A stretch of DNA of 28,347 bases from a virus. Under the pieces are notes generated by a model. The model had not been told where the DNA came from. It worked only from the letters and a program-made list of their open reading frames with translations, and did no database searches. Of this stretch, positions 14,191 through 22,450 are shown piece after piece. The translations under genes were made by a program, and so were the position numbers. Position 1 is the first letter of the stretch, and the number at the start of each line of letters is the position of its first letter. The DNA is taken from positions 1 to 28,347 of the IMG/VR virus record IMGVR_UViG_3300025314_000079. One strand, 5' to 3'.

Positions 14191-16004
14191 CCTGCGACTC
14201 CCATAGCCCGCATCAAATCGCGGTTATTGTTTCCGATTGCCTGATTGACGACTTGCATCGTTTGGGACACAGATAGCCCGCCGCCGTTTACCGTGACGTT
14301 GGATGTTGACGAACTTCCCCCGCCGCCGCTACGTTGTGCGCTGGTGGCGTAGGGATTGGACGACGCGCCATAGCCAGAGCCGGAAGCGGTGGGGACGCCC
14401 GCATAGGGCGTATTCATCGATTGTGTTGCCTGTAGTGCTGCCTGTCTCGCCTGTTGCAACATTTGGAGCATGGCTTGGTAGACAGTCTGTGCGCTCTGTA
14501 ATTCCGCCTGGCGCGCCTGTTGCATAAACTCATACTCCCGGCTGCGGCGCTGGGCTTCGATTTGGAAGTTACGATCCATTTCGCGCAGCTTGTTTTGGAA
14601 GTCCTGATTTCGGCGGCGCTTCTCTTTGTTGTAGTTCTCGTTTTCTTCACCAATCTTTGCGGCGGCGGCGCGTTTCTCGCGGACAATACCCAGGGCGTCA
14701 CGCTGAGATACAAGGCCCTCGATACGTTCGCGGCTCTCGCGTTGAATCTGTGCAATGCGCTGCTGGTGGTCTTCTTCGGCGCGCTGGTTCTCGATGTTGT
14801 GTTGTTGTATCGCGTCCGAGCGCTGATTTTGATAATCCTGATAGGCATCCGATTCCTGCTGGTTGAATTGCCGGGCCGCGTCCGCTATGGACTTCTCAAT
14901 TGACGCGCGCTTGTCGGCATACGATTTCTGCGCATCCATGATTTTCTGCTGTGTATCGCGCTCAATCTTTGCGCGTTCTTCGGCGGCCTTCATACCTTCG
15001 GCAATGATTTTCTGACGAGCTTCATCGTCCGCTTTGGTTTTCATTTCGCCGGGCGCTTGGTAGGGTTCGGCATCCGGCCCCAAGATGCGATCCGCTCCCC
15101 TTTCAGCAAAGGCGCGCATGTCTATAGCTAAATCAGACAGTTGCTTACCCGTATCCCCAAACAGCGGTATCTTTGCCAGACCATCCCCAAGTATTTTTAG
15201 CATGGCGGCAGGCAAAGATAACCAGGTCACAAAGATGTCCTTCCAGGTTTGCTCATCCTGCCCAAGTGCTTTATTGATAGCGTTACCCAGGGCCAGCCCG
15301 GTTTCAGCGGCCAATATAACCGACGTGGCGTATAAAGCCACTTCGGAGAGTTTACCCACTCCGCCCGCTACTTTGCCCATACCAACATTCCCGGTCAGGC
15401 TTGACATGGTTGCTAACTGCTTGGATACCGTCGCCAGGGCCGCAACAGCTCCGCCGCCCGCAATAAGTGTAGCACCCATGCTCAAAAGCCCGGACAGGGC
15501 CGCCGGGTTCTTTTCCAGGCTGCTCATGGCCTTGCTTACCAAGTCGGCAGTCTTTTCAAGCGCAGGATTGAGAACACTGGCAGTCTCGCGCCCGAGGCGC
15601 GCTTGCGCATCAGCTATCTTGTCGGTGCTGGTTTTCCACCTTTGCGCTACCTTGTCGGCTTCACTTGCGTTGCTGATGTAGGAGTTCAGGGACGCGACAA
15701 AGGGAGCCATCGCAGCCGCTCCCAGCATTGCCATCTGTGTACCAATTTGCGCGAGCTTTTCCATTTTCTCACGCTGTTGGTTTATCTTCTTTGTCGTTTC
15801 TTCTATGGCCTTTTGCTTGGCGCGTTCTGCGGCTACAACCCGGTCGGCCTCTTCCTTCTGCGCTTTCTTGCGCTTGTCGGATTGCTCAATTAACTTTTGA
15901 CCACGCTTTAGCGTTTCGTCTAAAGCGCGATTAGCCGCAGCAAAGGACTGCGCATCTGGTAGGACTTCGATGGGGATTTCTACGCCGTCAACGACAAGAG
16001 CCAT
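14187..16004 (-). CDS. tape measure protein, 605 aa
   Basis: ATG at 16004 lies just after the end of the frameshifted chaperone reading frame. The protein has an N-terminal coiled coil (AKQKAIEETTKKINQQREKM), hydrophobic segments near residues 85-105 and 165-190 (LSMGATLIAGGGAVAALATV), a very long charged coiled coil at about 320-530, and a Gly/Ser-rich end (SGSGYGASSNPYAT, then GGGGSSSTSNVTVNGG). This is the usual tape measure composition. At about 0.15 nm per residue, a figure known for siphophages, the tail would be near 90 nm. Position after the chaperones supports the call. Confidence 0.85.
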   Translation of the reverse strand: MALVVDGVEIPIEVLPDAQSFAAANRALDETLKRGQKLIEQSDKRKKAQKEEADRVVAAERAKQKAIEETTKKINQQREKMEKLAQIGTQMAMLGAAAMAPFVASLNSYISNASEADKVAQRWKTSTDKIADAQARLGRETASVLNPALEKTADLVSKAMSSLEKNPAALSGLLSMGATLIAGGGAVAALATVSKQLATMSSLTGNVGMGKVAGGVGKLSEVALYATSVILAAETGLALGNAINKALGQDEQTWKDIFVTWLSLPAAMLKILGDGLAKIPLFGDTGKQLSDLAIDMRAFAERGADRILGPDAEPYQAPGEMKTKADDEARQKIIAEGMKAAEERAKIERDTQQKIMDAQKSYADKRASIEKSIADAARQFNQQESDAYQDYQNQRSDAIQQHNIENQRAEEDHQQRIAQIQRESRERIEGLVSQRDALGIVREKRAAAAKIGEENENYNKEKRRRNQDFQNKLREMDRNFQIEAQRRSREYEFMQQARQAELQSAQTVYQAMLQMLQQARQAALQATQSMNTPYAGVPTASGSGYGASSNPYATSAQRSGGGGSSSTSNVTVNGGGLSVSQTMQVVNQAIGNNNRDLMRAMGVAG

Positions 16005-16006
16005 GA

Positions 16007-16671
16007 TTAAAGTTTCCCTTCTTTTTCTTTTTCAATCTGCCTGCGCATTTTTAGCCCGGTCGATTTCAGACGGACAACGGCGTCAAGTAAGGCGGCGGGC
16101 TGCTGCATGGCTTCGCTTAGTGTCCATTTCCACTCGCACGCTTCCATGATTTCCAGCATCCGCACGGCGTCATCAATAAGCGAATGGTGTATGCCCGCAA
16201 ATGGTTCGTTTCCCAGGTCTGAGTTATCCGAAAAGTCACAATAAAATTCAGAGAGAAAACTCAGGATTTGCTTTTTTTTTCTTCATCGCCGCCGGTTACG
16301 GCTTCATCGGCTTTGCTTTCGAGTAGATGCGGGTTATCTTCAAAAACGCGATTTTGCCAGACATCGAAAAGCGCGGCGGGGAGCAGGCAGAACGATTCCC
16401 ACTCCAGCTTACGCACGTCAATCTCTGTGCCATCAATTGAGATGAATCCCGTAGAACAGGACACGCACGCGGGGAACACTACCAGGGCAATCCAGGTAGT
16501 ATCCAGGTCAGTAAAATCGATGTCCGCGCGCTTGCCGGTAAAGTAGGCAATCCGGGAACGCTTGGTACTATCGATGGTCGTTTCGTTGTGCGTCTCAATT
16601 TTGGCGACATAATGGACTTGCTTTTTCTCGCCATTGACACGCTGGGTTAGAGTATGGTCAAGTTCAATCAT
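16007..16671 (-). CDS. tail assembly chaperone GT, -1 frameshift product, 221 aa
   Basis: The GT form is made from the G frame by a -1 slip on the run of nine A (T on the + strand, 16272-16280). After K133 translation continues as KQILSFLSEFYCDF and is open for 88 codons to the TAA at 16007-16009, just before the tape measure start. The extension is acidic and helical (LIDDAVRMLEIMEACEWKW) with a basic end (LKMRRQIEKEKEGKL). In siphophages the G and GT proteins coat the tape measure before tail tube assembly. The absence of a stop and of any start codon context for a separate gene in 16007-16260 supports a frameshift. Confidence 0.75.
16261..16671 (-). CDS. tail assembly chaperone G, 136 aa
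   Basis: Chosen start is ATG at 16671 (MIELDHTLTQRVNGE). A longer version from GTG 16704 would lie within the terminator hairpin at 16690-16710. No good ribosome binding site is visible, so this start is moderately sure. The protein is an alpha/beta domain (IDFTDLDTTWIALVVFPAC, then LEWESFCLLPAALFDVW) ending in a Lys-rich tail DEEKKSKS that is encoded by the slippery run. Position between major tail protein and tape measure is diagnostic for the family. Confidence 0.7.
   Translation of the reverse strand: MIELDHTLTQRVNGEKKQVHYVAKIETHNETTIDSTKRSRIAYFTGKRADIDFTDLDTTWIALVVFPACVSCSTGFISIDGTEIDVRKLEWESFCLLPAALFDVWQNRVFEDNPHLLESKADEAVTGGDEEKKSKS
16272..16280 (-). other. programmed -1 ribosomal frameshift site
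   Basis: On the coding strand the sequence is GAA GAA AAA AAA AGC. It contains A AAA AAA in the correct register for X-XXY-YYZ slippage. A -1 slip avoids the TGA at 16261-16263 and opens the GT extension. The site is at the 3' end of G, as in lambda and many other siphophages. Confidence 0.75.
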
Positions 16672-16684
16672 AATAATGGCAGTC

Positions 16685-16710
16685 AAAAAGGGCGGGGCTT
16701 TCACCCGCCC
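16685..16710 (-). terminator. rho-independent terminator after the major tail protein gene
   Basis: Read on the - strand, GGGCGGG (16710-16704) pairs with CCCGCCC (16696-16690), a 7-bp stem followed directly by five T (16689-16685). It lies between the major tail protein stop (16723) and the chaperone start (16671). It probably reduces, rather than stops, transcription into the chaperone and tape measure genes, which are needed in smaller amounts. Confidence 0.7.
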
Positions 16711-16722
16711 GGCTGTTTTGAT

Positions 16723-17565
16723 TTACACACGAACCAGTAACGGCCCTTCGTACAGACAGGTGACGGTTTTGCCAACACCATCGGTGTCGTAACCGGGCGA
16801 AACTGCGAAGGTAACGCCGGTTTTGGCCTTGCTGTAATCACTAGTTGCGGCCAGGACATCATTGACCCATACGCCTAAAATGGCGGCGTCGCTGTCCGTT
16901 GCGGCCTTGTCGGTGTCAAACGGGAATGCCACATCTGAACTCGTGACCTTCCAGCCGACAAGATACGGATAGCCGGTCGAGGCGAATTGCCCCACCTGTG
17001 CGGTAGTAGCGCCGTTGGTCGCGCTTGTCCAAGAGTCGCCCCACAGTTTGCGGGTGCTGATGGCAGGCGCGATTTTGTAACGCAAGTCTGCGGTGGCGTC
17101 AGTCATGGCGGACGGCATAAACACGACTTTGGCAGAGCTAAAGATATAGCTTTCCCAACGCCGTAACCCGCTGATGTTCTGTGTTTGGCGGGCGAACCAC
17201 GCGCCCATGATAGGCTCGAAGCCCATTTGGGATGTCTGCAACGGGTTCAGCTTGGCCGTACCAATGGTCTCGGTCTTGACCCCACCCACTGCGGCCTGAA
17301 TGTTCAACTCTGTGGCCGATGTGGTAAGTTCCGCGTCCATGCCTTCCAGGGCCGGGAGCCAGTCAATCTGTAACGGGCGGTCTTGGCCGACGTGCGTAAT
17401 TTTGCGCGGCTCGGTGATGTTCATCGTCAGGCCCTTCGGCCCGTAGACGACAAGCCCATAATAGGGCGTCATGTTTGTTGCTTTAATGCGTCCGGTCGTT
17501 TGGTCGAGTTCGTAGAATACGGCCAACCGCGTGCCGGAAGCGAAGTATCTATCTTCCATTGTCAT
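16723..17565 (-). CDS. major tail (tube) protein, 280 aa
   Basis: ATG at 17565 overlaps the previous stop (ATGA) and follows AGGAG; an ATG two codons later is possible. The protein has the size and beta-rich make-up of a siphovirus tube protein: GLVVYGPKGLTMNITEPRKI, then GTAKLNPLQTSQMGFEP, and a C-terminal Ig-like segment (TVTCLYEGPLLVRV). It lies directly upstream of the frameshifted chaperones, separated by a terminator. High-level expression is expected. Confidence 0.75.
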   Translation of the reverse strand: MTMEDRYFASGTRLAVFYELDQTTGRIKATNMTPYYGLVVYGPKGLTMNITEPRKITHVGQDRPLQIDWLPALEGMDAELTTSATELNIQAAVGGVKTETIGTAKLNPLQTSQMGFEPIMGAWFARQTQNISGLRRWESYIFSSAKVVFMPSAMTDATADLRYKIAPAISTRKLWGDSWTSATNGATTAQVGQFASTGYPYLVGWKVTSSDVAFPFDTDKAATDSDAAILGVWVNDVLAATSDYSKAKTGVTFAVSPGYDTDGVGKTVTCLYEGPLLVRV

Positions 17566-17999
17566 GGTATGTACTCCTGTGCGGTTACGGTTAGGCCGCA
17601 ACCATAGAATTTACCCGCCGGGTCTGTAAGCTGCCCAAACGATGTAACAGAAACTTTCTTAATACTCATGGCGACCAGGTCAATCCTGATCAGCTTTGAC
17701 ACCAATGTATAAACCAGCGTCGCCATGCCGTTATAAAAATCAGAGATACCGCGCCCGGTGCTTAGTTGTGCGTATGCCAGGACGTAGGTCAGGTTGTGCT
17801 CATATTGCACGCGGCCCGCGATGACGTTATCAAAGTTTCCCGGAGTCGCTGCGCCTTGCCCCAGCCAGTTAGACGGAGACGGGAACAAGAGCGGGCAATC
17901 CCTATCAAAAACTTCCTGCGGGATATTTGACAGGCTCTTGATAGTCAGTCCCGTAATGGTCAGGGCGGCAATGGCGGAGTCGAGGGTTTGAGCGCTCAT
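17562..17999 (-). CDS. tail terminator/completion protein candidate, 145 aa
   Basis: ATG at 17999 overlaps the connector stop. Sequence includes LDSAIAALTITGLTIKSLSNIPQ, RVQYEHNLTYVLAYAQL, then FYNGMATLVYTLVSKLIRIDLVAMSIKKV. The helix then two-strand-helix order and place immediately before the major tail protein suit a tail terminator (lambda gpU-like fold). I saw no signature motif, so this is position-based inference. Confidence 0.5.
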   Translation of the reverse strand: MSAQTLDSAIAALTITGLTIKSLSNIPQEVFDRDCPLLFPSPSNWLGQGAATPGNFDNVIAGRVQYEHNLTYVLAYAQLSTGRGISDFYNGMATLVYTLVSKLIRIDLVAMSIKKVSVTSFGQLTDPAGKFYGCGLTVTAQEYIP

Positions 18000-18583
18000 C
18001 CGAATGTTATCCTGCGGTGATTGTGTATTGCCTGCAATGCCTTCGCTGGCACATCTTCGGGCGTCACGAGTAGGCCGCCTGCGGTGATGGTTGTGATCCC
18101 GCTCATATTCTCGCCAAAGCGCCGATTGTAGGACGCCTTTGCAATCATGAGACAAGCTTCTTTGATGTCAAGCGGGCAGGATATACCAGTAGCGCCGGTC
18201 ACTTCGATACACTGCAACGGGTTCCCGTTGTCTGTTTTCCACGTCACGCCGACGGTGGGGATTAGTTGTAATCCGTACTTTGGTACGCTATTGGCTGGCA
18301 ACAGCACATAGGCAGTAGACGCGATGATTGCCCCGTCGCCATTGGTGACACTTGTAACGCTCGAAAAGTCATCATCAAAATAAAGCGTATTCCCGGCGGG
18401 GGTGTCGAAGTAGTGCGTGTCAGATGACGATTGATAGAAACGGCGCTGGGCTTCGGCATCAATATAGCGGGATGCGGCTTCGAGGATGGTTTCGGCAACC
18501 GAGTCATCGTCCGAACTGGTGGACGTAATCCGCGCCCAGGACTTGAACTCTGCAAGCGTGGCGTATCCGTTTGTAATCGTCAT
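17996..18583 (-). CDS. head-tail connector (gp6-like adaptor), 195 aa
   Basis: ATG at 18583 (MTITNGYATLAEFKSWARI) overlaps the previous stop (ATGA). The N-terminal helix pattern YATLAEFKSWARITS, DDSVAETILEAASRYIDAEAQRRFY is typical of HK97 gp6-like/SPP1 gp15-like adaptor proteins that sit below the portal. The C-terminal part (CPLDIKEACLMIAKASYNRR) also fits this helical family. Its position between capsid and tail genes agrees. Confidence 0.75.
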   Translation of the reverse strand: MTITNGYATLAEFKSWARITSTSSDDDSVAETILEAASRYIDAEAQRRFYQSSSDTHYFDTPAGNTLYFDDDFSSVTSVTNGDGAIIASTAYVLLPANSVPKYGLQLIPTVGVTWKTDNGNPLQCIEVTGATGISCPLDIKEACLMIAKASYNRRFGENMSGITTITAGGLLVTPEDVPAKALQAIHNHRRITFG

Positions 18584-19470
18584 TCGTCCGCCTCGGTCAA
18601 GACTTGCAAGGCTTTCTCTCCGCCCGCTGCCTGAATCAGCGCGTCAACTTCGCCGATGTATTGGTGAGTAATGGCAAGCTGCCCGGTCACAACGCCGTAT
18701 TGGAAAATCTTGTCACTTTGTTCGTTGAACGCGGTAATCAAATCGGCGTAGAGCTTGTTCGCTTTGTCTTGGTCACGTTCTTCGGCCAATTGTTTCAGGA
18801 TAGTATTGACCTTGCCCGACAATTCGAACGCCGTTGCTTTTGCCTGTTCTGCCTGCGGCCCAAGGGCGCGCGCTACAATCTCTAATCGTTGCCTTTGCAA
18901 AGTGACCTCGCCTGTGTACCCATACAAATGAGCACGCAATAGAATTGATTTATCTTGCAGTGTGACCTTGATACCGCGCCCGGTCGCAATGCCGAGCCAG
19001 AATGTAACGCCGTCCCGCTGGGCAAAGTATTCGGTATCGCTTGTCATCTCTACGCCGCAAATCTCAATCTCTTGATATCCCTTGTAGATTGCCAGGGCCA
19101 GGGCATAGGCGGCGGATGACGTGAAATACTTTACGGGCTTGCCTGATTTGCGGGCAATGTTTGGCAGTAGTGTTTCGCAAATCTCATCAAGCGGGTATTT
19201 CACCGAGGCGGGCACATCCGCAAAAACGTCTTGCATGAATACCGGGTAGTCGTGCGGCTGTTGTAACCATTCGTAGTGACCGGCAAAGTTCGTGTTTCCG
19301 GGATTGCGCCAAATCTTTTCAACGTGCATTTGAAACACGCCGTCGCAACGTTTGAACGCCGGGTGTGCACCCGTTTCGTTGAACAGCCAATAGTCTGTAT
19401 TGCTTTGCTCCCAATCCACGAATGGCAGGGTGATTCTATTTGCTCCGACAATACAGACTTTTGGCTTCAT
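18580..19470 (-). CDS. Rossmann-like protein of glycosyltransferase (MptE/DUF115-GT42) type with helical tail, 296 aa
   Basis: ATG at 19470; no clear ribosome binding site. Residues 1-190 begin KVCIVGANRITLPFVDWE and contain TSSAAYALALAIYKGY followed by EIEICGVEM. This S-(x)-A-Y-(x3)-A-(x6)-G-(x)-(x)-E-I-(x3)-G-V/I-E/D pattern is known from the GT42 sialyltransferase and DUF115/MptE-like Rossmann folds. A second protein in the window (22686-23354) has the same pattern. Residues 195-296 are long helices (QRLEIVARALGPQAEQAKATA, then ILKQLAEERDQDKANK). Phages often carry this protein type among head genes. The substrate is unknown and capsid glycosylation is speculative. Confidence 0.55.
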   Translation of the reverse strand: MKPKVCIVGANRITLPFVDWEQSNTDYWLFNETGAHPAFKRCDGVFQMHVEKIWRNPGNTNFAGHYEWLQQPHDYPVFMQDVFADVPASVKYPLDEICETLLPNIARKSGKPVKYFTSSAAYALALAIYKGYQEIEICGVEMTSDTEYFAQRDGVTFWLGIATGRGIKVTLQDKSILLRAHLYGYTGEVTLQRQRLEIVARALGPQAEQAKATAFELSGKVNTILKQLAEERDQDKANKLYADLITAFNEQSDKIFQYGVVTGQLAITHQYIGEVDALIQAAGGEKALQVLTEADE

Positions 19471-19473
19471 AGG

Positions 19474-19863
19474 TTATGAGCTGCGCTTGACCAGGAACAC
19501 GGTAGCCGAAACGCCAAGATTTGGCGTTCCGCCCGCAACGGTGCCGACGTAACGCAGGTTTGCTACGCTGGCAGGGATGGCAAATTCGATTTGCTCAAAC
19601 GCGGCGGTGTCGGATGAGTTCGCGGTAGTAAAAGCCGCGCCGGTAATGTCGGCAAAGTCAGTAGCCACAGTTGTGGCGCTGCCTTGCAGTTTTCCGGTAA
19701 TGTTGCCAACGTCGGTAGAGACGGCGCAGTTTACGACCGACTGAGTCGCAAACACCGAGCGTGTACCGGGGGAAGCGAAGTAGCCAGCCAGGGCCACCTG
19801 ATTGGCGGTAGCCGTTGCGGTGTACTTCGCTTTTACGAGATTCAGGCCATAAATGAGAGACAT
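19474..19863 (-). CDS. probable head decoration/structural protein, 129 aa
   Basis: ATG at 19863 follows AAAAGGATGG in the gap after the capsid gene. The protein has Ala/Thr-rich strands (NQVALAGYFASPGTRSVFAT, then VGNITGKLQGSATTVATDF and NLRYVGTVAGG) typical of small beta-sandwich phage structural proteins that follow the major capsid gene. Decoration of the capsid is inferred from this order; a tail or head-completion role cannot be excluded. Confidence 0.5.
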   Translation of the reverse strand: MSLIYGLNLVKAKYTATATANQVALAGYFASPGTRSVFATQSVVNCAVSTDVGNITGKLQGSATTVATDFADITGAAFTTANSSDTAAFEQIEFAIPASVANLRYVGTVAGGTPNLGVSATVFLVKRSS

Positions 19864-19878
19864 TGTGACACCATCCTT

Positions 19879-21276
19879 TTAGGCGGTATAGCCCAGGAAT
19901 TTCATCATCCAGTAGCGAACCAAATCGCCGCCGACACGCTTGCGCATGTAGACCACGACCTGATCGCGCATCCCCAGAATATAGGGATTGACTTCGACCG
20001 AAAGACCAACGCGGTCGATGATGAAGTAGCCCTTCATGTTACCGAGCGCGGCAACGGTTTTCGCGGTGCCCTGCGCATAAGTCGGCATGAACTGATTGCG
20101 GGCAGTGGCGTAACCCAAAAGCATGGCCTGATAGTTGTTGCCCAAGTTAGGCCAGGAGTCACCAAGTGACCACTGCGGCAGGGTGGCGGTGCCAGCGTTC
20201 AGCGCGCGGATGCGGCTGTAGGTGTTCTTGGCGGCATACCATTTCGCGCCTTCTTCATACTGCGGGGCGAGCGCAGCCTCGACGCCGAACAAGCCGGTGC
20301 CAGCTGCGGCGGTGCCCCAGGCCAGGTCAGACGAACCGGTGCCGACATAATCGCCGGAATAGGTCACGCCCGCAACGGTGCTTGTGGAACCCTGCGCAAT
20401 GCTCGCGGCGGGGTGGGACAGGAAACCGCGCGGTTTGCCGTTGCCGTCGCCATTCGTGAACGCATCTTCTTCACCCAGGCTAAAGGCTTCGGCTCCGAGT
20501 TCGGAGATATAGCCCAGGATGTCAAAGCTGTTGTCTTCAATCTGCGCCCGCTGCAAGATGATCGCGGCGGTGGCCAGATGGACAGGGATTTTGATTTGCC
20601 CGGATACCGGGTTGGTGGCTTCGGAGATGTCCGAAGTCTGCGCGCCTGCGCCCTGCCAGGTAAAGCGCACGCCGCTGGTGTACTGGTCTGCGGTCGTGGC
20701 ATAATTGGCCTGGGGGAAGGTCACTTCATTGGTGCCGGTGGTATAGACACTGGCATTGGGCCGCACGCTGGTGACAGTCGCCATGCGTTTGACAAGCTCG
20801 GCGCGGAAGTCAGGCGGAAGCCAGGCTTCGCCAGCCGTCCAGGAGCCTTCGTTCAGCACCTTCATGGCACGCCCGGCGCGGTCGGTGTTCTTGGTGCCCA
20901 TGCCCCGGATGTACTCGGCAAAGGCGTCCTTATACGCGGCGCTTTTCAGGTGTGCGACGTTCTTAGATCCGCTGTAACTGCCCGCAATGGAGTAGATTTC
21001 ACCACTGCGCGGATCGGCAGAAACGCCGGGGATGTCGCCTTCATCGGGAAGGGCCATGCGGTCAAACGACGCAGCAACGGCAGAACCGGCGGACTTATCG
21101 CCCCAATCCTTGACTGCCTTCGCGCGTGTCTGCGCGTCGATTTGGTTTTTCAGACCTTCGGCCTGTTCCACCAAACCTTGATACGATTTCATTTGCTCGC
21201 CGGTCAGCGATTCGGACAGGTTGAAGCCGTCCAACTTTTCAATCACTGACTTGAGAGCGGTTTGCAAGTTATCCAT
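19879..21276 (-). CDS. HK97-type major capsid protein, 465 aa
   Basis: ATG at 21276 follows AAAGGAG, which lies in the last codons of the protease gene. Residues 1 to about 110 are a helical N-terminal delta domain (SLTGEQMKSYQGLVEQAEGL), likely a built-in scaffold removed by the protease. The mature part has AWLPPDFRAELVKRM, IKIPVHLATAAIILQ, and LGEEDAFTNGDGNGKPRGFL, a hallmark of the HK97 fold capsid family, and ends with a conserved P/A-domain sequence (YFIIDRVGLSVEVNP, RVGGDLVRYWMMKFL). It assembles the icosahedral head. Confidence 0.95.
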   Translation of the reverse strand: MDNLQTALKSVIEKLDGFNLSESLTGEQMKSYQGLVEQAEGLKNQIDAQTRAKAVKDWGDKSAGSAVAASFDRMALPDEGDIPGVSADPRSGEIYSIAGSYSGSKNVAHLKSAAYKDAFAEYIRGMGTKNTDRAGRAMKVLNEGSWTAGEAWLPPDFRAELVKRMATVTSVRPNASVYTTGTNEVTFPQANYATTADQYTSGVRFTWQGAGAQTSDISEATNPVSGQIKIPVHLATAAIILQRAQIEDNSFDILGYISELGAEAFSLGEEDAFTNGDGNGKPRGFLSHPAASIAQGSTSTVAGVTYSGDYVGTGSSDLAWGTAAAGTGLFGVEAALAPQYEEGAKWYAAKNTYSRIRALNAGTATLPQWSLGDSWPNLGNNYQAMLLGYATARNQFMPTYAQGTAKTVAALGNMKGYFIIDRVGLSVEVNPYILGMRDQVVVYMRKRVGGDLVRYWMMKFLGYTA

Positions 21277-21278
21277 TG

Positions 21279-22199
21279 TTACGCTCCTTTGAGTTTCAAA
21301 ATTCTTGCACGAAGTTGTAACGCTTCAAACTCCCGCGCCATGTCCGGCGCATCCGGGAGACTAATGCCTAACGATTTGAGAAATTCCGGGCTGCCATCCG
21401 TAAGCATTCGCGGCTCACAAGGTTGGTTAGTCAAAGCCGCAGCAAAGAAAGGCCACGTTTTGAGCCAGGTTGCTTTCCCGGTTTTTACCCGTTCGACGTA
21501 CTGCGGGGCGCTATCGGACGACGTACCCAGCTTGCCCGCCTTGATAAGTGCGTCAATCGCTTTGCGGTACTTGTGGGAGCCGTCCAGTTTTGCAACGTAC
21601 CAACGCCCAATTTCATCGTCGCCAAAATCCAAAATCGAACCAATAACGGGATTGGCCTTGAACTCGCTATCCTGGGCGTGATCCCACGTAAGCGGGCGGG
21701 CGTATTTACCTAATGTCGCATCCCAAAAATCAGTTTTGGGCGTGAAGTATTCCACGTCCAAATCAGCGACTTTCTCACTACCCCACAAGTGGGAGTAACC
21801 CCGGATTTCATCGGCCCCGATGGACTTGACGGCCAGCACATCGGCGGGCAGGTCAATCCCTAAACTTTTGGCATAGGATGATTTCAGCATGGTATTGTCA
21901 CCAACAAGTGACGCGAGATTTTCAAGGGTCATATCGACGGCTTCCGGCTCATCTTCTTCCGGTTCAAGTTCCCGCGTCAATTCAATCAGCGCGGCGGCCT
22001 GTTTACGGATGTCCAAAATAGTCAACTTATCCCGGCGGCTATTGCGCGCGCCGCTCTTGCTGGCTTCGGGTTCGTCAGCATACAGCGCCCGCAGTTGTGC
22101 GTCAGCTTTGGCGCGCGTGGCATGAGTCGCCACTACTTCCCCGGTCTCCTTGTTCACTACCGCGAACTTGTCATCTTTCTTTTCAATGGCGTAGGGCAT
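21279..22199 (-). CDS. prohead protease, S78-like, 306 aa
   Basis: ATG at 22199 follows GGGAG. The first 40 residues form a small separate domain found in other phage head proteins (PYAIEKKDDKFAVVNKETG). The protease core includes RPLTWDHAQDSEF with H174, then NPVIGSILDFGDDEIGRWY, KYRKAIDALIKAGKLGTSSDS with candidate catalytic Ser at 227-230, and PFFAAALTNQPCEPRML. Such a His/Ser pattern fits the HK97 prohead protease group, which cleaves the capsid delta domain. It directly precedes the capsid gene and is the first gene after the promoter at 22310-22338. Confidence 0.8.
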   Translation of the reverse strand: MPYAIEKKDDKFAVVNKETGEVVATHATRAKADAQLRALYADEPEASKSGARNSRRDKLTILDIRKQAAALIELTRELEPEEDEPEAVDMTLENLASLVGDNTMLKSSYAKSLGIDLPADVLAVKSIGADEIRGYSHLWGSEKVADLDVEYFTPKTDFWDATLGKYARPLTWDHAQDSEFKANPVIGSILDFGDDEIGRWYVAKLDGSHKYRKAIDALIKAGKLGTSSDSAPQYVERVKTGKATWLKTWPFFAAALTNQPCEPRMLTDGSPEFLKSLGISLPDAPDMAREFEALQLRARILKLKGA

Positions 22200-22222
22200 G
22201 GTATAGCTCCCGGAAAACGAAA

Positions 22223-22263
22223 AGCGGCGAAATGGTAGAGTTGTCTCTACACATTTCGCCGCT
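22223..22263 (-). terminator. leader hairpin, candidate attenuator
   Basis: AGCGGCGAAATG (22223-22234) pairs with CATTTCGCCGCT (22252-22263), continued by GTAGAG/CTCTAC (22235-22240 with 22245-22250) and one bulged base, an 18-bp stem. On the - strand TTTTCGTTTT follows at once. It lies between the promoter at 22310-22338 and the protease start, so it may attenuate the head operon or simply protect the mRNA end. Confidence 0.6.
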
Positions 22264-22309
22264 GAGTAATCAGCATCAGGCTAGATGCAAAGTATTAATC
22301 TGTAGGATT

Positions 22310-22338
22310 AGTATATGCTAATCGCAGAGATTTGTCAA
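22310..22338 (-). promoter_or_regulatory. near-consensus sigma70 promoter for the head-tail operon
   Basis: On the - strand TTGACA (22338-22333), a 17-bp spacer and TATACT (22315-22310). Transcription would begin near 22303 and run into the protease and capsid genes. An inverted repeat GATTAG/CTAATC (22306-22311 and 22318-22323 region) flanks the -10 box and may be an operator. Confidence 0.75.
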
Positions 22339-22342
22339 TGAT

Positions 22343-22374
22343 AAAAAACACCTTTCCGCTTCGCCCTGCGGAAA
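22343..22374 (-). terminator. terminator of the upstream packaging/accessory unit
   Basis: On the - strand the stem TTTCCGC/GCGGAAA (22374-22368 with 22359-22353, 8-nt loop) is followed 4 nt later by TTTTTT (22348-22343). It ends just before the promoter at 22338. Another GC hairpin, GCGGGC-CTGC-GCCCGC (22416-22431), stands upstream of it in the 3' region of the gene at 22451. Confidence 0.55.
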
Positions 22375-22450
22375 AATAATCCAACGGCTCGCAACCTTTG
22401 CGCGCGCCCTTTGTGGCGGGCCTGCGCCCGCAGGAACTGGTTTATTGTTT

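Noticed and set aside
20413-21249. 278-aa open frame on the + strand
   Set aside because: Antisense to the major capsid gene, whose identity is certain; Gly/Arg/His-rich shadow translation.
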